A stretch of DNA of 64,000 nucleotides from Usitatibacter rugosus. Its GTDB lineage: Bacteria > Pseudomonadota > Gammaproteobacteria > Burkholderiales > Usitatibacteraceae. Every line of letters starts with the position of its first letter. Positions within the stretch are counted from its first letter, which is position 1. The position numbers were made by a program, and so were the translations under genes. The DNA is taken from positions 3,999,419 through 4,063,418 of the forward strand of contig NZ_CP053069.1 in the NCBI RefSeq assembly GCF_013003965.1, given 5' to 3'. This document shows, one piece after another, positions 43,516-53,800 of this stretch. The notes beneath the pieces are model-generated. The model had not been told where the DNA came from, made no database searches, and worked only from the letters and a program-made list of their open reading frames with translations.

Positions 43516-45051
43516 TCAGTTGTAGGCCGACTCGCCGTGTGCGGTGATGTCGAGCCCTTCACGCTCGTCTTCTTCCGGCACGCGCATGCCGATGACGAGA
43601 TCCGCGATCTTGTAGGCGATGAACGCCACCACGCCGGACCAAACCAGTGTGACGCCGACCGCCTTCGCCTGCACGATCACCTGCGACAGGATCGAGTAGT
43701 CCGCCGGCTTCACCATCGCCGCCGTGACCCAGTCGGACACGTAGCCGGGGCCGCCCAGGTCGGGCGAAGCGAACACGCCCGTCAGGATGGCGCCGAGGAT
43801 GCCGCCAACCGCGTGCACGCCGTACACGTCGAGCGAGTCATCGGCCTTCAGCATCTTCTTCAGGCCCGACACGCCCCACAGGCAGACGACGCCCGCGGCG
43901 GTGCCGATCACGAACGCACCGGGGATGCCGACGTTACCCGCCGCCGGGGTGATGGCCACGAGGCCCGCCACCGCGCCCGAAGCCGCGCCCAGCATCGAAG
44001 GCTTACCCTTGAAGAGCCACTCGAAGATGATCCACGAGAGCACCGCGCAGGCCGTCGCGAGGAACGTGTTCATGAACGCGAGCACCGCCGAGTTGCCGGA
44101 TTCGAGCGCCGAGCCGGCGTTGAAGCCGAACCAGCCGAACCACAGCAGCGAGGCGCCGATCATGGTCATGGGCAGGTTGTGCGGCGTCATCGCTTCCTTG
44201 CCGAAGCCGATCCGCTTGCCCACCACGTAGGCGCCCACCAGGCCGGCGATACCGGCGTTGATGTGCACCACCGTGCCGCCCGCGAAGTCGAGGGCGCCCC
44301 ACTGCCACAGCAGGCCTGCCTTGGCGTTCAGCCCGTCGACGAGCTTCGGATCGGTGTACGCATCCGGGCCCATCCAGAACCACACCATGTGCGCGATCGG
44401 CGCGTACGAGAACGTGAACCACAGCACCATGAACAGCAGCACCGCGGCGAACTTCGCGCGCTCGGCGAACGCGCCGAGGATCAGGCAGCAGGTGATCGCC
44501 GCGAACGTCGCCTGGAAGGCCACGAACAGCAGCTCGGGAATCACGACGCCCTTGGAGAACGTGGCGGCCATCGCGAAGTTGCCCGCGTTGGCATCCACCG
44601 TGCCCTTCAGGAACAGGCGGTCGAACCCGCCGATGTAGGCGTTGCCCTCGGTGAACGCGAGGCTGTAGCCGTAGACGCACCACAGCACCGTGATCAGCGA
44701 GAACACGATGAAGACCTGCATCAGCATCGACAGCATGTTCTTCGAGCGCACCATGCCGCCGTAGAACAGTGCCAGGCCAGGCAGGCTCATCAGCAGCACG
44801 AGCGCGGTGCAGGTGAGCATCCACGCCACGTCGCCCTTGTTGGGCACGGGTGCGGGAGGCGCCGCGGCCGCGGGAGCTGCGGCGGCTTCGGCGGGCTTCG
44901 CCGCATCGGCGGGTGCGGCCGCCTTGGCGTCCGCGGGCGCAGCCGCCGCGGGCGCGGCGGCCGGTGCATCGGCCTTCTTGTCCTGGGCGATCGCGACGGC
45001 GCCGAACCCCAATGCGGCGACGAGCGCAAACAGACTGAGTACGCGTTTCAT
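43516..45051 (-). CDS. amtB: ammonium transporter with Ala/Pro-rich exported N-terminus
   Basis: 511 residues. A signal peptide (cleavage near AIA-QD) is followed by some 50 residues almost only of Ala, Pro, Lys and Asp, then eleven membrane helices. The conserved twin histidines lie in DFAGGTVVHINAG and DVYGVHAVGG, and the D160 equivalent is in the first of these. Such low-complexity extensions are seen in some Betaproteobacterial AmtB proteins. It conducts ammonium and is blocked by the PII protein encoded directly upstream. Sigma-54/NtrC control is expected from the operon promoter. Confidence 0.95.
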   Translation of the reverse strand: MKRVLSLFALVAALGFGAVAIAQDKKADAPAAAPAAAAPADAKAAAPADAAKPAEAAAAPAAAAPPAPVPNKGDVAWMLTCTALVLLMSLPGLALFYGGMVRSKNMLSMLMQVFIVFSLITVLWCVYGYSLAFTEGNAYIGGFDRLFLKGTVDANAGNFAMAATFSKGVVIPELLFVAFQATFAAITCCLILGAFAERAKFAAVLLFMVLWFTFSYAPIAHMVWFWMGPDAYTDPKLVDGLNAKAGLLWQWGALDFAGGTVVHINAGIAGLVGAYVVGKRIGFGKEAMTPHNLPMTMIGASLLWFGWFGFNAGSALESGNSAVLAFMNTFLATACAVLSWIIFEWLFKGKPSMLGAASGAVAGLVAITPAAGNVGIPGAFVIGTAAGVVCLWGVSGLKKMLKADDSLDVYGVHAVGGILGAILTGVFASPDLGGPGYVSDWVTAAMVKPADYSILSQVIVQAKAVGVTLVWSGVVAFIAYKIADLVIGMRVPEEDEREGLDITAHGESAYN

Positions 45052-45065
45052 ATTCGGTGTCCCCT

Positions 45066-45437
<372 letters not shown>

Positions 45438-46238
45438 TTAGAACGCGTACGTCACGAAGGCAACGATTCGCTTCTTCGACCAGTTCTTGTCGCGGATCGT
45501 GTAGAGCTCGTCCTTGGCGTTGGTGCCCTTGTAGTACAGGCCACCGTTCCATCCGCTGCCGAAGTCGTACACGCCGCCGACCTTCCACACCCCGTAGGAA
45601 AGATCGTCGTTGTCGAAGCCGCTCGACTGCGTGCCTGCGTAGCGCTGGTAGCCGAGGAGACCGGTGAACGAGAACTTCGTGTCGGCGACCGGGTACGTGA
45701 CGGCCAGCTCGATGTAGTCGGAGCCTTCGGAGCTCGGCACGCCGAACGTGTCGTTGAACGAGTAGGAGTACTTGAGCGTGGCGAAGCTGTACGTGAGGCC
45801 GATGTACACCTCGTCGGTGTTCGGCTTCGGGTTGAAGGCGCCCGAGCGCGGGTACTCATAGCGCAGGTAGCCCACGTCGACGGTCCAGTCCTTGATCGGC
45901 TCGAACTTGTAGCCGGCGTAGATATCCCACTCGAGGTTGGCGTCGGTGTTGAAGCCGCCCGCGTACGCCGTGTCCTTCAGCCACTTGATGTTCGAGAAGA
46001 AGAAGCCCGCGTAGAAGCCGCTCGAGTGCCCGTAGTCTAGGTTCAGCTGGAGGGCCGGATCTTCGGAGGTCTGCGAGATGCCGCGGTATTCGTATTCGGT
46101 GAACAGGCCGAGCTTCCCGGTGAACGAATGCGGGGACTCGGGCGCAGCGGGTGCGGCGGGAGCGGGGGCCGTCTGTGCATATGAAACGACCGGAACGCTG
46201 ACTGCCGCGGCCAAGAGCAATGCGGGGAGCTGGCGCAT
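45438..46238 (-). CDS. TorF-family (TIGR02001) putative outer-membrane porin
   Basis: 266 residues from an ATG with AAGGA seven bases upstream. A signal peptide (cleavage near SYA-QT) and a short Ala/Pro linker lead to a beta barrel of alternating aromatic residues ending in F (TYAF). The opening GKLGLFTEYEYRGISQTSEDPALQ matches the TorF/TIGR02001 family, which commonly precedes glnK-amtB. It may allow ammonium or small solutes through the outer membrane; that role is inference. Expression from a sigma-54 promoter fits nitrogen limitation. Confidence 0.85.
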   Translation of the reverse strand: MRQLPALLLAAAVSVPVVSYAQTAPAPAAPAAPESPHSFTGKLGLFTEYEYRGISQTSEDPALQLNLDYGHSSGFYAGFFFSNIKWLKDTAYAGGFNTDANLEWDIYAGYKFEPIKDWTVDVGYLRYEYPRSGAFNPKPNTDEVYIGLTYSFATLKYSYSFNDTFGVPSSEGSDYIELAVTYPVADTKFSFTGLLGYQRYAGTQSSGFDNDDLSYGVWKVGGVYDFGSGWNGGLYYKGTNAKDELYTIRDKNWSKKRIVAFVTYAF

Positions 46239-46281
46239 GTTGCTATCCTTTTGTTGATGGTGGGTGGACGGCAACGTAAAG

Positions 46282-46297
46282 AGCAGCAAGCGTGCCA
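46282..46297 (-). promoter_or_regulatory. sigma-54 promoter of the torF-glnK-amtB operon
   Basis: On the minus strand TGGCACGCTTGCTGCT fits the sigma-54 pattern (TGGCAC, five bases, TTGCW) with one mismatch, and the critical GG and GC are exactly ten bases apart. The start site would be near 46271, 33 bases before the torF ATG. Confidence 0.8.
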
Positions 46298-46357
46298 AGA
46301 ACTGGGGCTCGTCAAGGTACTGTCACATAAGGGATTTCGATCATCGCCCCGACCCAT

Positions 46358-46404
46358 TGCACCGCCGCCGAGCAGGCGCGCGCCACGATGCACCAAGCCG
46401 GTGC
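46358..46404. promoter_or_regulatory. two NtrC-type binding sites
   Basis: Site one: GCACC-AAGCC-GGTGC at 46390-46404, a perfect inverted repeat with the five-base spacer of the E. coli glnA site. Site two: TGCACC-GCCGC-CGAGCA at 46358-46374, perfect on the left, four of six on the right. Their centres are 31 bases (three helix turns) apart and about 95-130 bases upstream of the sigma-54 start, a classical activator arrangement. Confidence 0.72.
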
Positions 46405-46449
46405 GCCCGGATCCACGCCGTCAACGGGATCGCCTACACAGGAGTTGGA

Positions 46450-46695
46450 ATGAACGAGAGCTGGATGAATGAAGTCAGCGCCCGGTTGGCATCGCTCGCC
46501 GCCGCCAACCCGGCCAGGGACTTCGAGAAGAACGCACGCGGCCTGCTTTCGAGCGCATTCGCGCGCCTCGATCTCGTCACGCGAGAGGAATTCGACGTCC
46601 AGTCGCAAGTGCTCGCCCGTGCGCGCGAGAAGTTGGCCGCGCTCGAGGCGCGGGTCGCGGAGCTGGAGGCCACCGCCGCCGGCCGCGTGAAATGA
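46450..46695 (+). CDS. ubiK: ubiquinone biosynthesis accessory factor UbiK (BMFP family)
   Basis: 81 residues from an ATG with AGGAG upstream. The protein is helical: [25 protein letters not shown] is the BMFP-family block (quoted here only as positions 25-49), and the C-terminal half is a coiled coil of Leu and Glu heptads ([19 protein letters not shown]). UbiK binds UbiJ and supports the soluble ubiquinone-synthesis complex. It is divergent from the nitrogen operon and shares its upstream region. Confidence 0.88.
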   Translation: MNESWMNEVSARLASLAAANPARDFEKNARGLLSSAFARLDLVTREEFDVQSQVLARAREKLAALEARVAELEATAAGRVK

Positions 46696-46717
46696 AACCC
46701 GCCCTGCAAGGAGCACC

Positions 46718-48208
46718 GTGTCCGTTGCCGTCGTCTTCAGCCGGGGCCTCGCCGGCCTCGATGCGCCGCTCGTGCGCGTCGAGGCGCACGTCGGCGGCGG
46801 GCTGCCGCAGTTCCACATCGTCGGCTTGCCCGACACGGAGGTGAAGGAGGCGAGAGACCGCGTCCGCGCGGCGCTGGCCACTTCGCACTTCAAGTTTCCC
46901 GCGGGTCGCGTCATCGTGAACCTCGCGCCGGCCGATCTCCCCAAGGAAAGCGGCCGCTTCGACCTCCCGATCGCCATCGGCATCCTCGCGGCCACCGAAC
47001 AAGTGAAGACCGATCACCTGGCCGAGCATGAATTCGCCGGGGAGCTCGCGTTGTCCGGAGAGCTCCGCCCGATCCGCGGCGCGCTCGCCATGACGTACTG
47101 TGCCCACCGCGACGGGCGTTCCTTCGTATTGCCCGCTTCGGTCGCGGAGGAAGCCGGCCTCGCGCGCGGCGCCACGGTTCGCCCGGCGCGCACGCTGCTC
47201 GAGGTGTGCGCGCATCTCTCCGGCCAGGCTTCGCTTCCCATCCACGAAGCGAAGGCCGTTCGCGGCGAGCCCACGTATCCCGACATGGCGGATGTCGCTG
47301 GCCAGGCCACGGCGCGGCGCGCGCTGGAGATCGCGGCCGCCGGTGGCCACTCGCTGTTGCTGTGCGGCCCTCCGGGCACGGGCAAGACGATGCTCGCCCT
47401 GCGCTTCCCCGGCATACTGCCGGCCATGTCGGAAGATGAAGCGCTCGAAGCCGCGGCCGTGCAAAGCCTTGCCAGCGCGGGCTTCCATCCGGAGCGCTTC
47501 GGGACCCGCGCTTTCCGCAGCCCGCACCACACCGCCTCGGCCATCGCGCTCGTGGGCGGCGGCTCGCCGCCGCGTCCCGGCGAGATCTCGCTCGCGCACC
47601 ACGGCGTGCTGTTCCTGGACGAGCTGCCGGAATTCGACCGGCGCGTCCTCGAGGTGCTGCGCGAGCCTCTCGAATCGGGCGCCATCACGATCTCTCGCGC
47701 GGCCCAGCAGGCGGATTTCCCCGCGCGCTTCCAGTTGGTCGCCGCGATGAACCCCTGCCCCTGCGGCTACCTCGGCGATTCGCGCAATCCCTGCAAGTGC
47801 ACGCCCACGCAAGTGCAGCGTTACCGCTCGCGCATCTCGGGCCCGCTGCTGGACCGCATCGATCTGCATGTGAACCTCCACGCCGTCGCCGCGGCCGAGC
47901 TCTCGTCGAAGGCGGGCGAGGCTTCGAGCCTCGTGCGCCGTCGCGCCGCGGGGGCAAGGGCTCGCCAGGTCGCGCGCCAGGGCGTGGCGAACGCGCGCGT
48001 GCCTTCGTCGCAAGTGGATTCCCGCATGCGCCCCGATGCGCGGGGTCTCCAGATGCTGCGCAATGCCGCGTCGCAACTCGGGCTTTCGGCGCGCGCCCAC
48101 CACCGCGTGCTTCGCGTGGCGCGCACCGTCGCCGACCTCGAAGGCTCCGATGCGCTCGCCGGCCGGCACGTCGCCGAGGCCCTCGCCTATCGCGGCCTGC
48201 GCTCCTGA
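46718..48208 (+). CDS. comM: ComM/YifB family AAA ATPase (Mg-chelatase-like)
   Basis: 496 residues from a GTG with AAGGAG ten bases upstream. The N-terminal Lon-substrate-like domain (SRGLAGLDAPLVRVEAHVGG, GLPQFHIVGLPDTEVKEARD) is followed by a Mg-chelatase-type AAA module: Walker A GPPGTGKT (217-224), Walker B VLFLDELPEF, and the sensor region FQLVAAMNPCPCGYLGD, with a CPCG...CKC cysteine cluster. ComM is a hexameric helicase that extends branch migration in natural transformation. It follows ubiK by 22 bases. Confidence 0.92.
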   Translation: MSVAVVFSRGLAGLDAPLVRVEAHVGGGLPQFHIVGLPDTEVKEARDRVRAALATSHFKFPAGRVIVNLAPADLPKESGRFDLPIAIGILAATEQVKTDHLAEHEFAGELALSGELRPIRGALAMTYCAHRDGRSFVLPASVAEEAGLARGATVRPARTLLEVCAHLSGQASLPIHEAKAVRGEPTYPDMADVAGQATARRALEIAAAGGHSLLLCGPPGTGKTMLALRFPGILPAMSEDEALEAAAVQSLASAGFHPERFGTRAFRSPHHTASAIALVGGGSPPRPGEISLAHHGVLFLDELPEFDRRVLEVLREPLESGAITISRAAQQADFPARFQLVAAMNPCPCGYLGDSRNPCKCTPTQVQRYRSRISGPLLDRIDLHVNLHAVAAAELSSKAGEASSLVRRRAAGARARQVARQGVANARVPSSQVDSRMRPDARGLQMLRNAASQLGLSARAHHRVLRVARTVADLEGSDALAGRHVAEALAYRGLRS

Positions 48209-49467
48209 TGCCGCACGGAACGCAGCACTCGAAGTCGTTCAAGCGAGGCTTCGCCGCGCTGCTCGCCGCGCTGGCGACACTGGGGCCGTTCTCCGTCGAC
48301 ACGTACCTGCCGGCGTTCGCGGGCATCCAGCAATCGCTCGACACCACGCCGCTCGGCGTGCAGCAGACCCTGTCGGTCTATCTCTTCGCCTTCGGCGTGA
48401 TGTTCCTCTTCCACGGCGCGATCTCCGACAGCTTCGGCCGGCGCCCGGTGATCCTCGTATCGCTCGTGGTGTTCACGATCGCATCGGCCTTCGCCACGTT
48501 CGCGAGCACGCTGCACGAGCTGCTGGTGTGCCGCGTGTTCCAGGGCCTTTCCGTGGGCGCCGGCATCGTCGTGGGCCGCGCGATGATCCGCGACCTCTTC
48601 GATTCCGCGGACGCGCAACGCCTCATGTCGCTGGTGACGCTCTTCTTCGGCCTCGCCCCCGCCATCGCGCCGATCGTGGGCGGCGTCCTCTATGCGTGGC
48701 TCGGCTGGCGCTCGATCTTCGGCTTCCTCACGGTCGTCGGCGTGCTGCTGGTGGCGCTCAGCTTTCGCGCGCTCCCGGAGACGCTGCCGAAGGAAGGCCG
48801 GCAGGCCTTCCACCCGGCGGCACTCTTCGCGGGCTATCGCGAAGTCGCCATCAACGCCCGCTTCCTGCTGCTCTCGCTCGCGGCGGGCTTCAACTTCAAC
48901 GGCTTCTTCGTCTACATCGTCTCGGCGCCGGTGTACCTCGGCGAGCACTTGAAGCTGGGCCCACAGGAATACGCGTGGCTTTTCATCCCCGGCATCGTCG
49001 GCATCATGATGGGCTCGCAGCTCTCGGGCCGCGCGGCGGGTCGCCTCACGCCGTACGAAACGGTGAAGCGCGGCTATGCCTTCATGGCGGTAGGCGCCAC
49101 GGTGAACCTCGCGTACGCGCTCTCCACCGATCCGTCGCTGCCGTGGGCCGTGCTCCAGATGTTCGTCTACGGCATCGGCTTCGCGATGGTGATGCCCTCG
49201 ATCACGCTCCTCACCCTGGAGCTCTTCCCCACGCGGCGCGGCATGGCGGCGTCGCTGCAGGGCTTCGTGTCGGGAATGGTCAACGTGCTCACGGCCGGCG
49301 TGATCGCGCCCGCGATCTATCACCACCCGCGCTGGCTCGCGCTCGGCATGCTCGCTCTCGGTGCCACGGGCCTCCTGTTCTGGCTTTCCTACCTTCGCAT
49401 CGCGCGGCGCATCGTCGAGGATCCCCCGACGATCCTGCCGGAACCCCGGGAGACAAACCCTGACTGA
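48208..49467 (+). CDS. Bcr/CflA family MFS drug exporter
   Basis: 419 residues with 12 predicted membrane segments. The first segment carries the Bcr/CflA block LGPFSVDTYLPAFAGIQ, and motif A is GAISDSFGRRPVI, with RVFQGLSVGAGIVVGRAMIRDLF following. The ATG overlaps the comM stop by one base (TGATG). Such pumps export bicyclomycin, chloramphenicol-like compounds or cysteine; the substrate here cannot be told. Confidence 0.88.
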   Translation: MPHGTQHSKSFKRGFAALLAALATLGPFSVDTYLPAFAGIQQSLDTTPLGVQQTLSVYLFAFGVMFLFHGAISDSFGRRPVILVSLVVFTIASAFATFASTLHELLVCRVFQGLSVGAGIVVGRAMIRDLFDSADAQRLMSLVTLFFGLAPAIAPIVGGVLYAWLGWRSIFGFLTVVGVLLVALSFRALPETLPKEGRQAFHPAALFAGYREVAINARFLLLSLAAGFNFNGFFVYIVSAPVYLGEHLKLGPQEYAWLFIPGIVGIMMGSQLSGRAAGRLTPYETVKRGYAFMAVGATVNLAYALSTDPSLPWAVLQMFVYGIGFAMVMPSITLLTLELFPTRRGMAASLQGFVSGMVNVLTAGVIAPAIYHHPRWLALGMLALGATGLLFWLSYLRIARRIVEDPPTILPEPRETNPD

Positions 49468-50899
49468 AGCCAGCGTCGTCGCCGCCTTCAAGTGCCTGCA
49501 GGCCGGGGACGCCGCGGGCGCCCTCGAGGCCGCGCGCGCCATGCTCGCCACGCAACCGCGCAACGCGCGCGCGCATCTGGCGGCGGGCCTCGCGCTGCGC
49601 GGCCTGGGACGCCTCGACGAATCGCGAAGCGCGTTCGACGAAGCCGCGCGCCTCGAGCCGGGCGATTACGCCGCCGCCTACGAGCTGGGGCTGCTCCATG
49701 AGCTGCGGGGCGACGACGCGGCGGCACTCGCGCAGTTCGAAAGGACCTCGGAATTGCGCCCCGCCTTCGCACCCGCGAAATATGCCGCGGGCGCGACACG
49801 GCTTCGGCTGAAGCAATGGGCCGAAGCGGCCGCCGCCTTCGAGGCGGTCCTCGCGATCGATCCGCGCAACGCCGACGCGCGACGCGCCCTCGTCGCCGCC
49901 CTCACGCAGGCGGGCCGCGTCGCGGTCGGGCAAGGCGAGTTCACCGAGGCCTCGCGCCTGTACCACGCCGCGCGAACCCTCGATCCGGCGAACGCGGAGC
50001 TGGCGATGTACGCCGCGCAAACCGATCTCCTGCTCGGGCGCTGGGTCTCCGGATGGTCCGCGTATCGCGCGAGGCCCACGCGCCTTGCGTTCGAGGCGCA
50101 GCTCGCCCGCGAAGGCCATCCGTATCGCGTGCCGCCGGCCGAGGCGCTTCGCGGTCGCGGCGTACGCATCCTCGCCGAGCAGGGCCTGGGCGACATCCTG
50201 TTCCTGCTGCGCTTCGCCGCGACGATCGAAGGCGCCACGCACCTCGATTTCGTCGGCGATGCGCGCCTGCATTCGCTGCTCGCGCGCTCGGGCCTGTTCC
50301 GGCGGCTCGAGCCCGACCGCATCGCACCTCCCGGGGAGGGCGAGGTCGAGCTCCTCGCCGGAGACCTTCCGCTGCTCGCGGCCGCCACGGGCGCGTGTCC
50401 GCCCTCGCTCGCGATCACGCCCGAGCCGCATCGCGTCGCCGAATGGACGCGCCGCCTCGAAGTGCTCGGCCCCCGGCCCTGGATCGGCGTCACCTGGCGC
50501 GCGGGCACCGACAAGCCCAAGCGAGGCGAGAGCCTCGCAAAGTCGGTGCCGCTCGAGACGCTGCTCACCCCGCTGCGCGGAACCGGCACCCTGGTCTCGC
50601 TGCAACGCGCGCCCGGCGAACACGACCTCGAGAATGGCGCCCGCTTCCTCGGCGCCCGACTCCACGACCTCGCATCGGCGAACGTGGATCTCGAGGAAGC
50701 CCTCGCATTGCTGTCGGTGCTCGACCGCTACGTGGGCGTGAGCAACACCAACATCCACTTGCGCGCGCTCACCGGGAAGGAGTGCGAGCTCTACGTGCCC
50801 TTCCCCTACGAGTGGCGCTGGGGAACCGAGGGCGATTCACCCTGGTTCCCCGGCTGGAAGGTGCACCGGCAGGCGCCGGACGGGCGCTGGCCCGGCTAG
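49460..50899 (+). CDS. TPR protein with GT9-like C-terminal domain
   Basis: About 479 residues. No ATG, GTG or TTG fits the start of the domain; a CTG at 49460 with GGGAG seven bases upstream overlaps the previous stop and fits best. An ATG at 49541 would cut into the first repeat. TPR units occupy residues 5-190 (for example AAGLALRGLGRLDESRSAFDE). The C-terminal half (RILAEQGLGDILFLLRFA, WIGVTWRAGT, LDRYVGVSNTNIHLRALTGK) resembles the donor half of GT9 enzymes. Function unknown; a glycosyltransferase-like role is plausible. The TAG stop shares CTAG with the convergent gene. Confidence 0.7.
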   Translation: MTEASVVAAFKCLQAGDAAGALEAARAMLATQPRNARAHLAAGLALRGLGRLDESRSAFDEAARLEPGDYAAAYELGLLHELRGDDAAALAQFERTSELRPAFAPAKYAAGATRLRLKQWAEAAAAFEAVLAIDPRNADARRALVAALTQAGRVAVGQGEFTEASRLYHAARTLDPANAELAMYAAQTDLLLGRWVSGWSAYRARPTRLAFEAQLAREGHPYRVPPAEALRGRGVRILAEQGLGDILFLLRFAATIEGATHLDFVGDARLHSLLARSGLFRRLEPDRIAPPGEGEVELLAGDLPLLAAATGACPPSLAITPEPHRVAEWTRRLEVLGPRPWIGVTWRAGTDKPKRGESLAKSVPLETLLTPLRGTGTLVSLQRAPGEHDLENGARFLGARLHDLASANVDLEEALALLSVLDRYVGVSNTNIHLRALTGKECELYVPFPYEWRWGTEGDSPWFPGWKVHRQAPDGRWPG

Positions 50900-53800
50900 C
50901 GGATCGTCCAGGTGTACACCGCGGGCGTCGCGTCCGCCTGGCCCTGGGGATTGCGCGCGCGAACCTGGAAGGTGTGGGTCGTCCGGGTGAGTCCTGCATA
51001 GGTCCGCGGGCTCGCACACGCCATCCATGCGCCGCTATCCATCCTGCAATCGAACATCAGCCCCGCCGGCGTCGAGATGAACATGAACGTGGCCGTCGTG
51101 TTCGTGGTGTTGTTCTGCGGGGAGCTGGTGATCGTCGTGTTGATCACGGGCAAGACGATGAAAGCCCGGTTCGCCGGTGACGGATCCGGCCGGCCGGTGG
51201 CGTCGATGGCGCGGACCTCCGCCGTGTAGTTGCCCGGCGGCAGCAGCGGCGCCGTCCACGCACTTGTGCACGGCGCGAACGGCGAGACGCCCACGACTCG
51301 GCATTCGAACGCCGCCCCCGGCACGTTGGAGGTGAACGTGAAGATCGCGGGCGTCCCCTCCGGAAGCGACGGAGGCCCGGAGGTGATCGTCGTATCCGGC
51401 GGCGGGCCGGCTTGCACCGTCCAGCCATGGAACGTCGGCGGCGCCATGTTTCCTGCCGCATCCCACGCCTTCACGCGGAAGTTGTAGGGCCCGGGCACCA
51501 GGTTCGTGTAGGACACGGGACTCACGCAATCGACGAACGCCGCTCCGTTCAGGCTGCACTGCACGCCCGCCGGAGGCTTGGTGAAGTGAAAGGCGAACTG
51601 GGCGACGGTGGAGGTGGTCACGCCAGGAGGAAAGGCGTCGAGGATGACGCGCGGAGGCTCGACGATCACCGTGAACGTCCACGAAGCCGGTGTCGGATCG
51701 ACGCGGCCCTGCGTATCGAGGGCCCGCACCTCCGCCGTGTAGCCGCCCGCGGGAAGCGCCGACGTCGTCCACGGGTTCGCGCACGGTCCGAACGCCACCG
51801 TGTTCAGGCGGCACTCGAACGTCGCGCCCGGAGCATTGGAGGTGAAGGTGAAGGTCGCCATCGCGCCTTCGGGCACCTGCGTCGCCGGCCCGGACACGAT
51901 CGTCGTCTCCGGCGGCTGGTCCACAGATACCGACCAGGAGTACGCAGTCGGCGGATCCATGTGTCCCGCCGCATCCCAGGCGCGCACGCTGAACGTGTAG
52001 CTGCCCGAGGCGAGGTTGTCGTAGGTCACGCCGCTCGCACAGTCCGCGACGGCCGATCCGTTCAGGCTGCACTGCACGCGGAACGGCGGCTTGCTGAAGT
52101 GGAACGTGAACTGCGCGGAGGGCGAGGCCGACACCGCGGGCGGATACGTGTCGAGCGTGATGTGCGGCGCCTGCGTGTTCACCGTGAACGCCAGCGTGGC
52201 GGGCGTCGGATCCACCACGCCGCTCGGGTTCACCGCGCGCACCGCGAGCTCGTGCGGCCCGTCGGGCAACCCGCCCCACGTGGACATGCGCGGGCACGGC
52301 ACGAACGCAGCTCCGTCCATGCTGCACTCGAACGTGCGGCCGAGCCCGAGGTCGTCGGCGAAGAAATAGCTCGCGAAGTATGTCTGCACGTCCGTGTACC
52401 AGGCGTTCGTGATCGACGTGTCGGGCACCGACGTGTCCTCCGCCGGAACCGGGATCGCGGGATCCACGATCCACGTGCGCGTCACCGGCTCGCTCGTCGT
52501 GGGAATGCCGAGCGGATCGCCGGTCGCGCGCACCGTGAAGGCATGGGAGCCGGGCGTCATGTTCTCGTACGTGACGGGCGACGTGCACGGCAGGAAGTCC
52601 GAGCCATCGAGGCTGCACTCGAACACCGGGTCGTCGTGCGCGAACAGCGTGAAGGTCGCCGTGGTGCTCGGCGTCACGGGATTGGGCCCGGTGACGATGT
52701 CGAGGTGCTGGAGGTTGCCGATGTAGCTCGCGGTGTACTCGATCACCTGCTGCCAGGACCCGAGCGTGACGCGATACTGGAACGGATAGTTCACGCCGCC
52801 GGCGATGGTGCGAAGGCAGAGATACGTCGTGCCGACGGGGATCGTGCCCGCCAGGCTCGTGTACGCCATCGGATCGCAGTTGGGCGACCACTGGATCGGG
52901 CCGCCGTTGTTCAGCGCTTCGAGCGTCACCGGAATCGGCGAGTTGAAGGTGCCGAGACGCACCCTCCACAGGATGTCCGACACCGGATAGGCGACGACCG
53001 GCAGCCCCAATGCATTGGGCGCAAGGTCCGGGTCGACGTCCGGGAGCACCGTCCACGTGAAGGAGGCCGGCGTCGGGTCGATGCGGTCGACCGGATCCCG
53101 CGCGCGAACCAGGAACGCGTGCGACGCGAACGAGAGATCCGCGAACGCGATGCCGCTCGCGCAGGGTACGAACGGCGCGCCGTCGAGGCTGCACTCGAAG
53201 GTCGAGGACGGCTTGTCGCTCGCGAACGTGAAGCGGGCCGAGCGCGAATAGGTCGACGCTTCCGGTCCGGACTGGATCGACGTGTCGGGCACGCGCGTGT
53301 CGACGGTCACGCTTTGAGTCGCCGGCGTGGGATCGGTGAGGCCGCCGCGAACCGCGCGAACCGCCATCGTGTGCGGGCCGTCCGCAAGATTCACCGTGAA
53401 GGGAGACGCGCAAGCCGCGAACGCTCCCGCGTCGACGGCGCATTCGAACGTCGCATGATCGGCCGGTGCCGATGTGAAGGTAAAGGTCGCGCTGCCGTAG
53501 TAGTAAGCGCCGGTCGGGCCTCCGAGGGTCGTCTCGGGCGGCTCGGTGGCCTGCACGAACCACGCGTAGACGGGCGGCGCGGGATCGACCGTGCCGTTCG
53601 CGTTGACGGCACGCACCGAGAGCGAATGCGGACCGACGGAGACCGGCGAGACGGTCCAGCCCGGAGTCGCGCATGCGATCCATTCCGCCTGGTCCAATGA
53701 ACACTGGAACGTGCCGCCGGGCTGGCTCGACGTGAAGCTGAACGTGGCGGCCGTGCTGGTCGTCATCGCCGGGGGCGTGCTCGCGATGCTGGTCTGCGGC

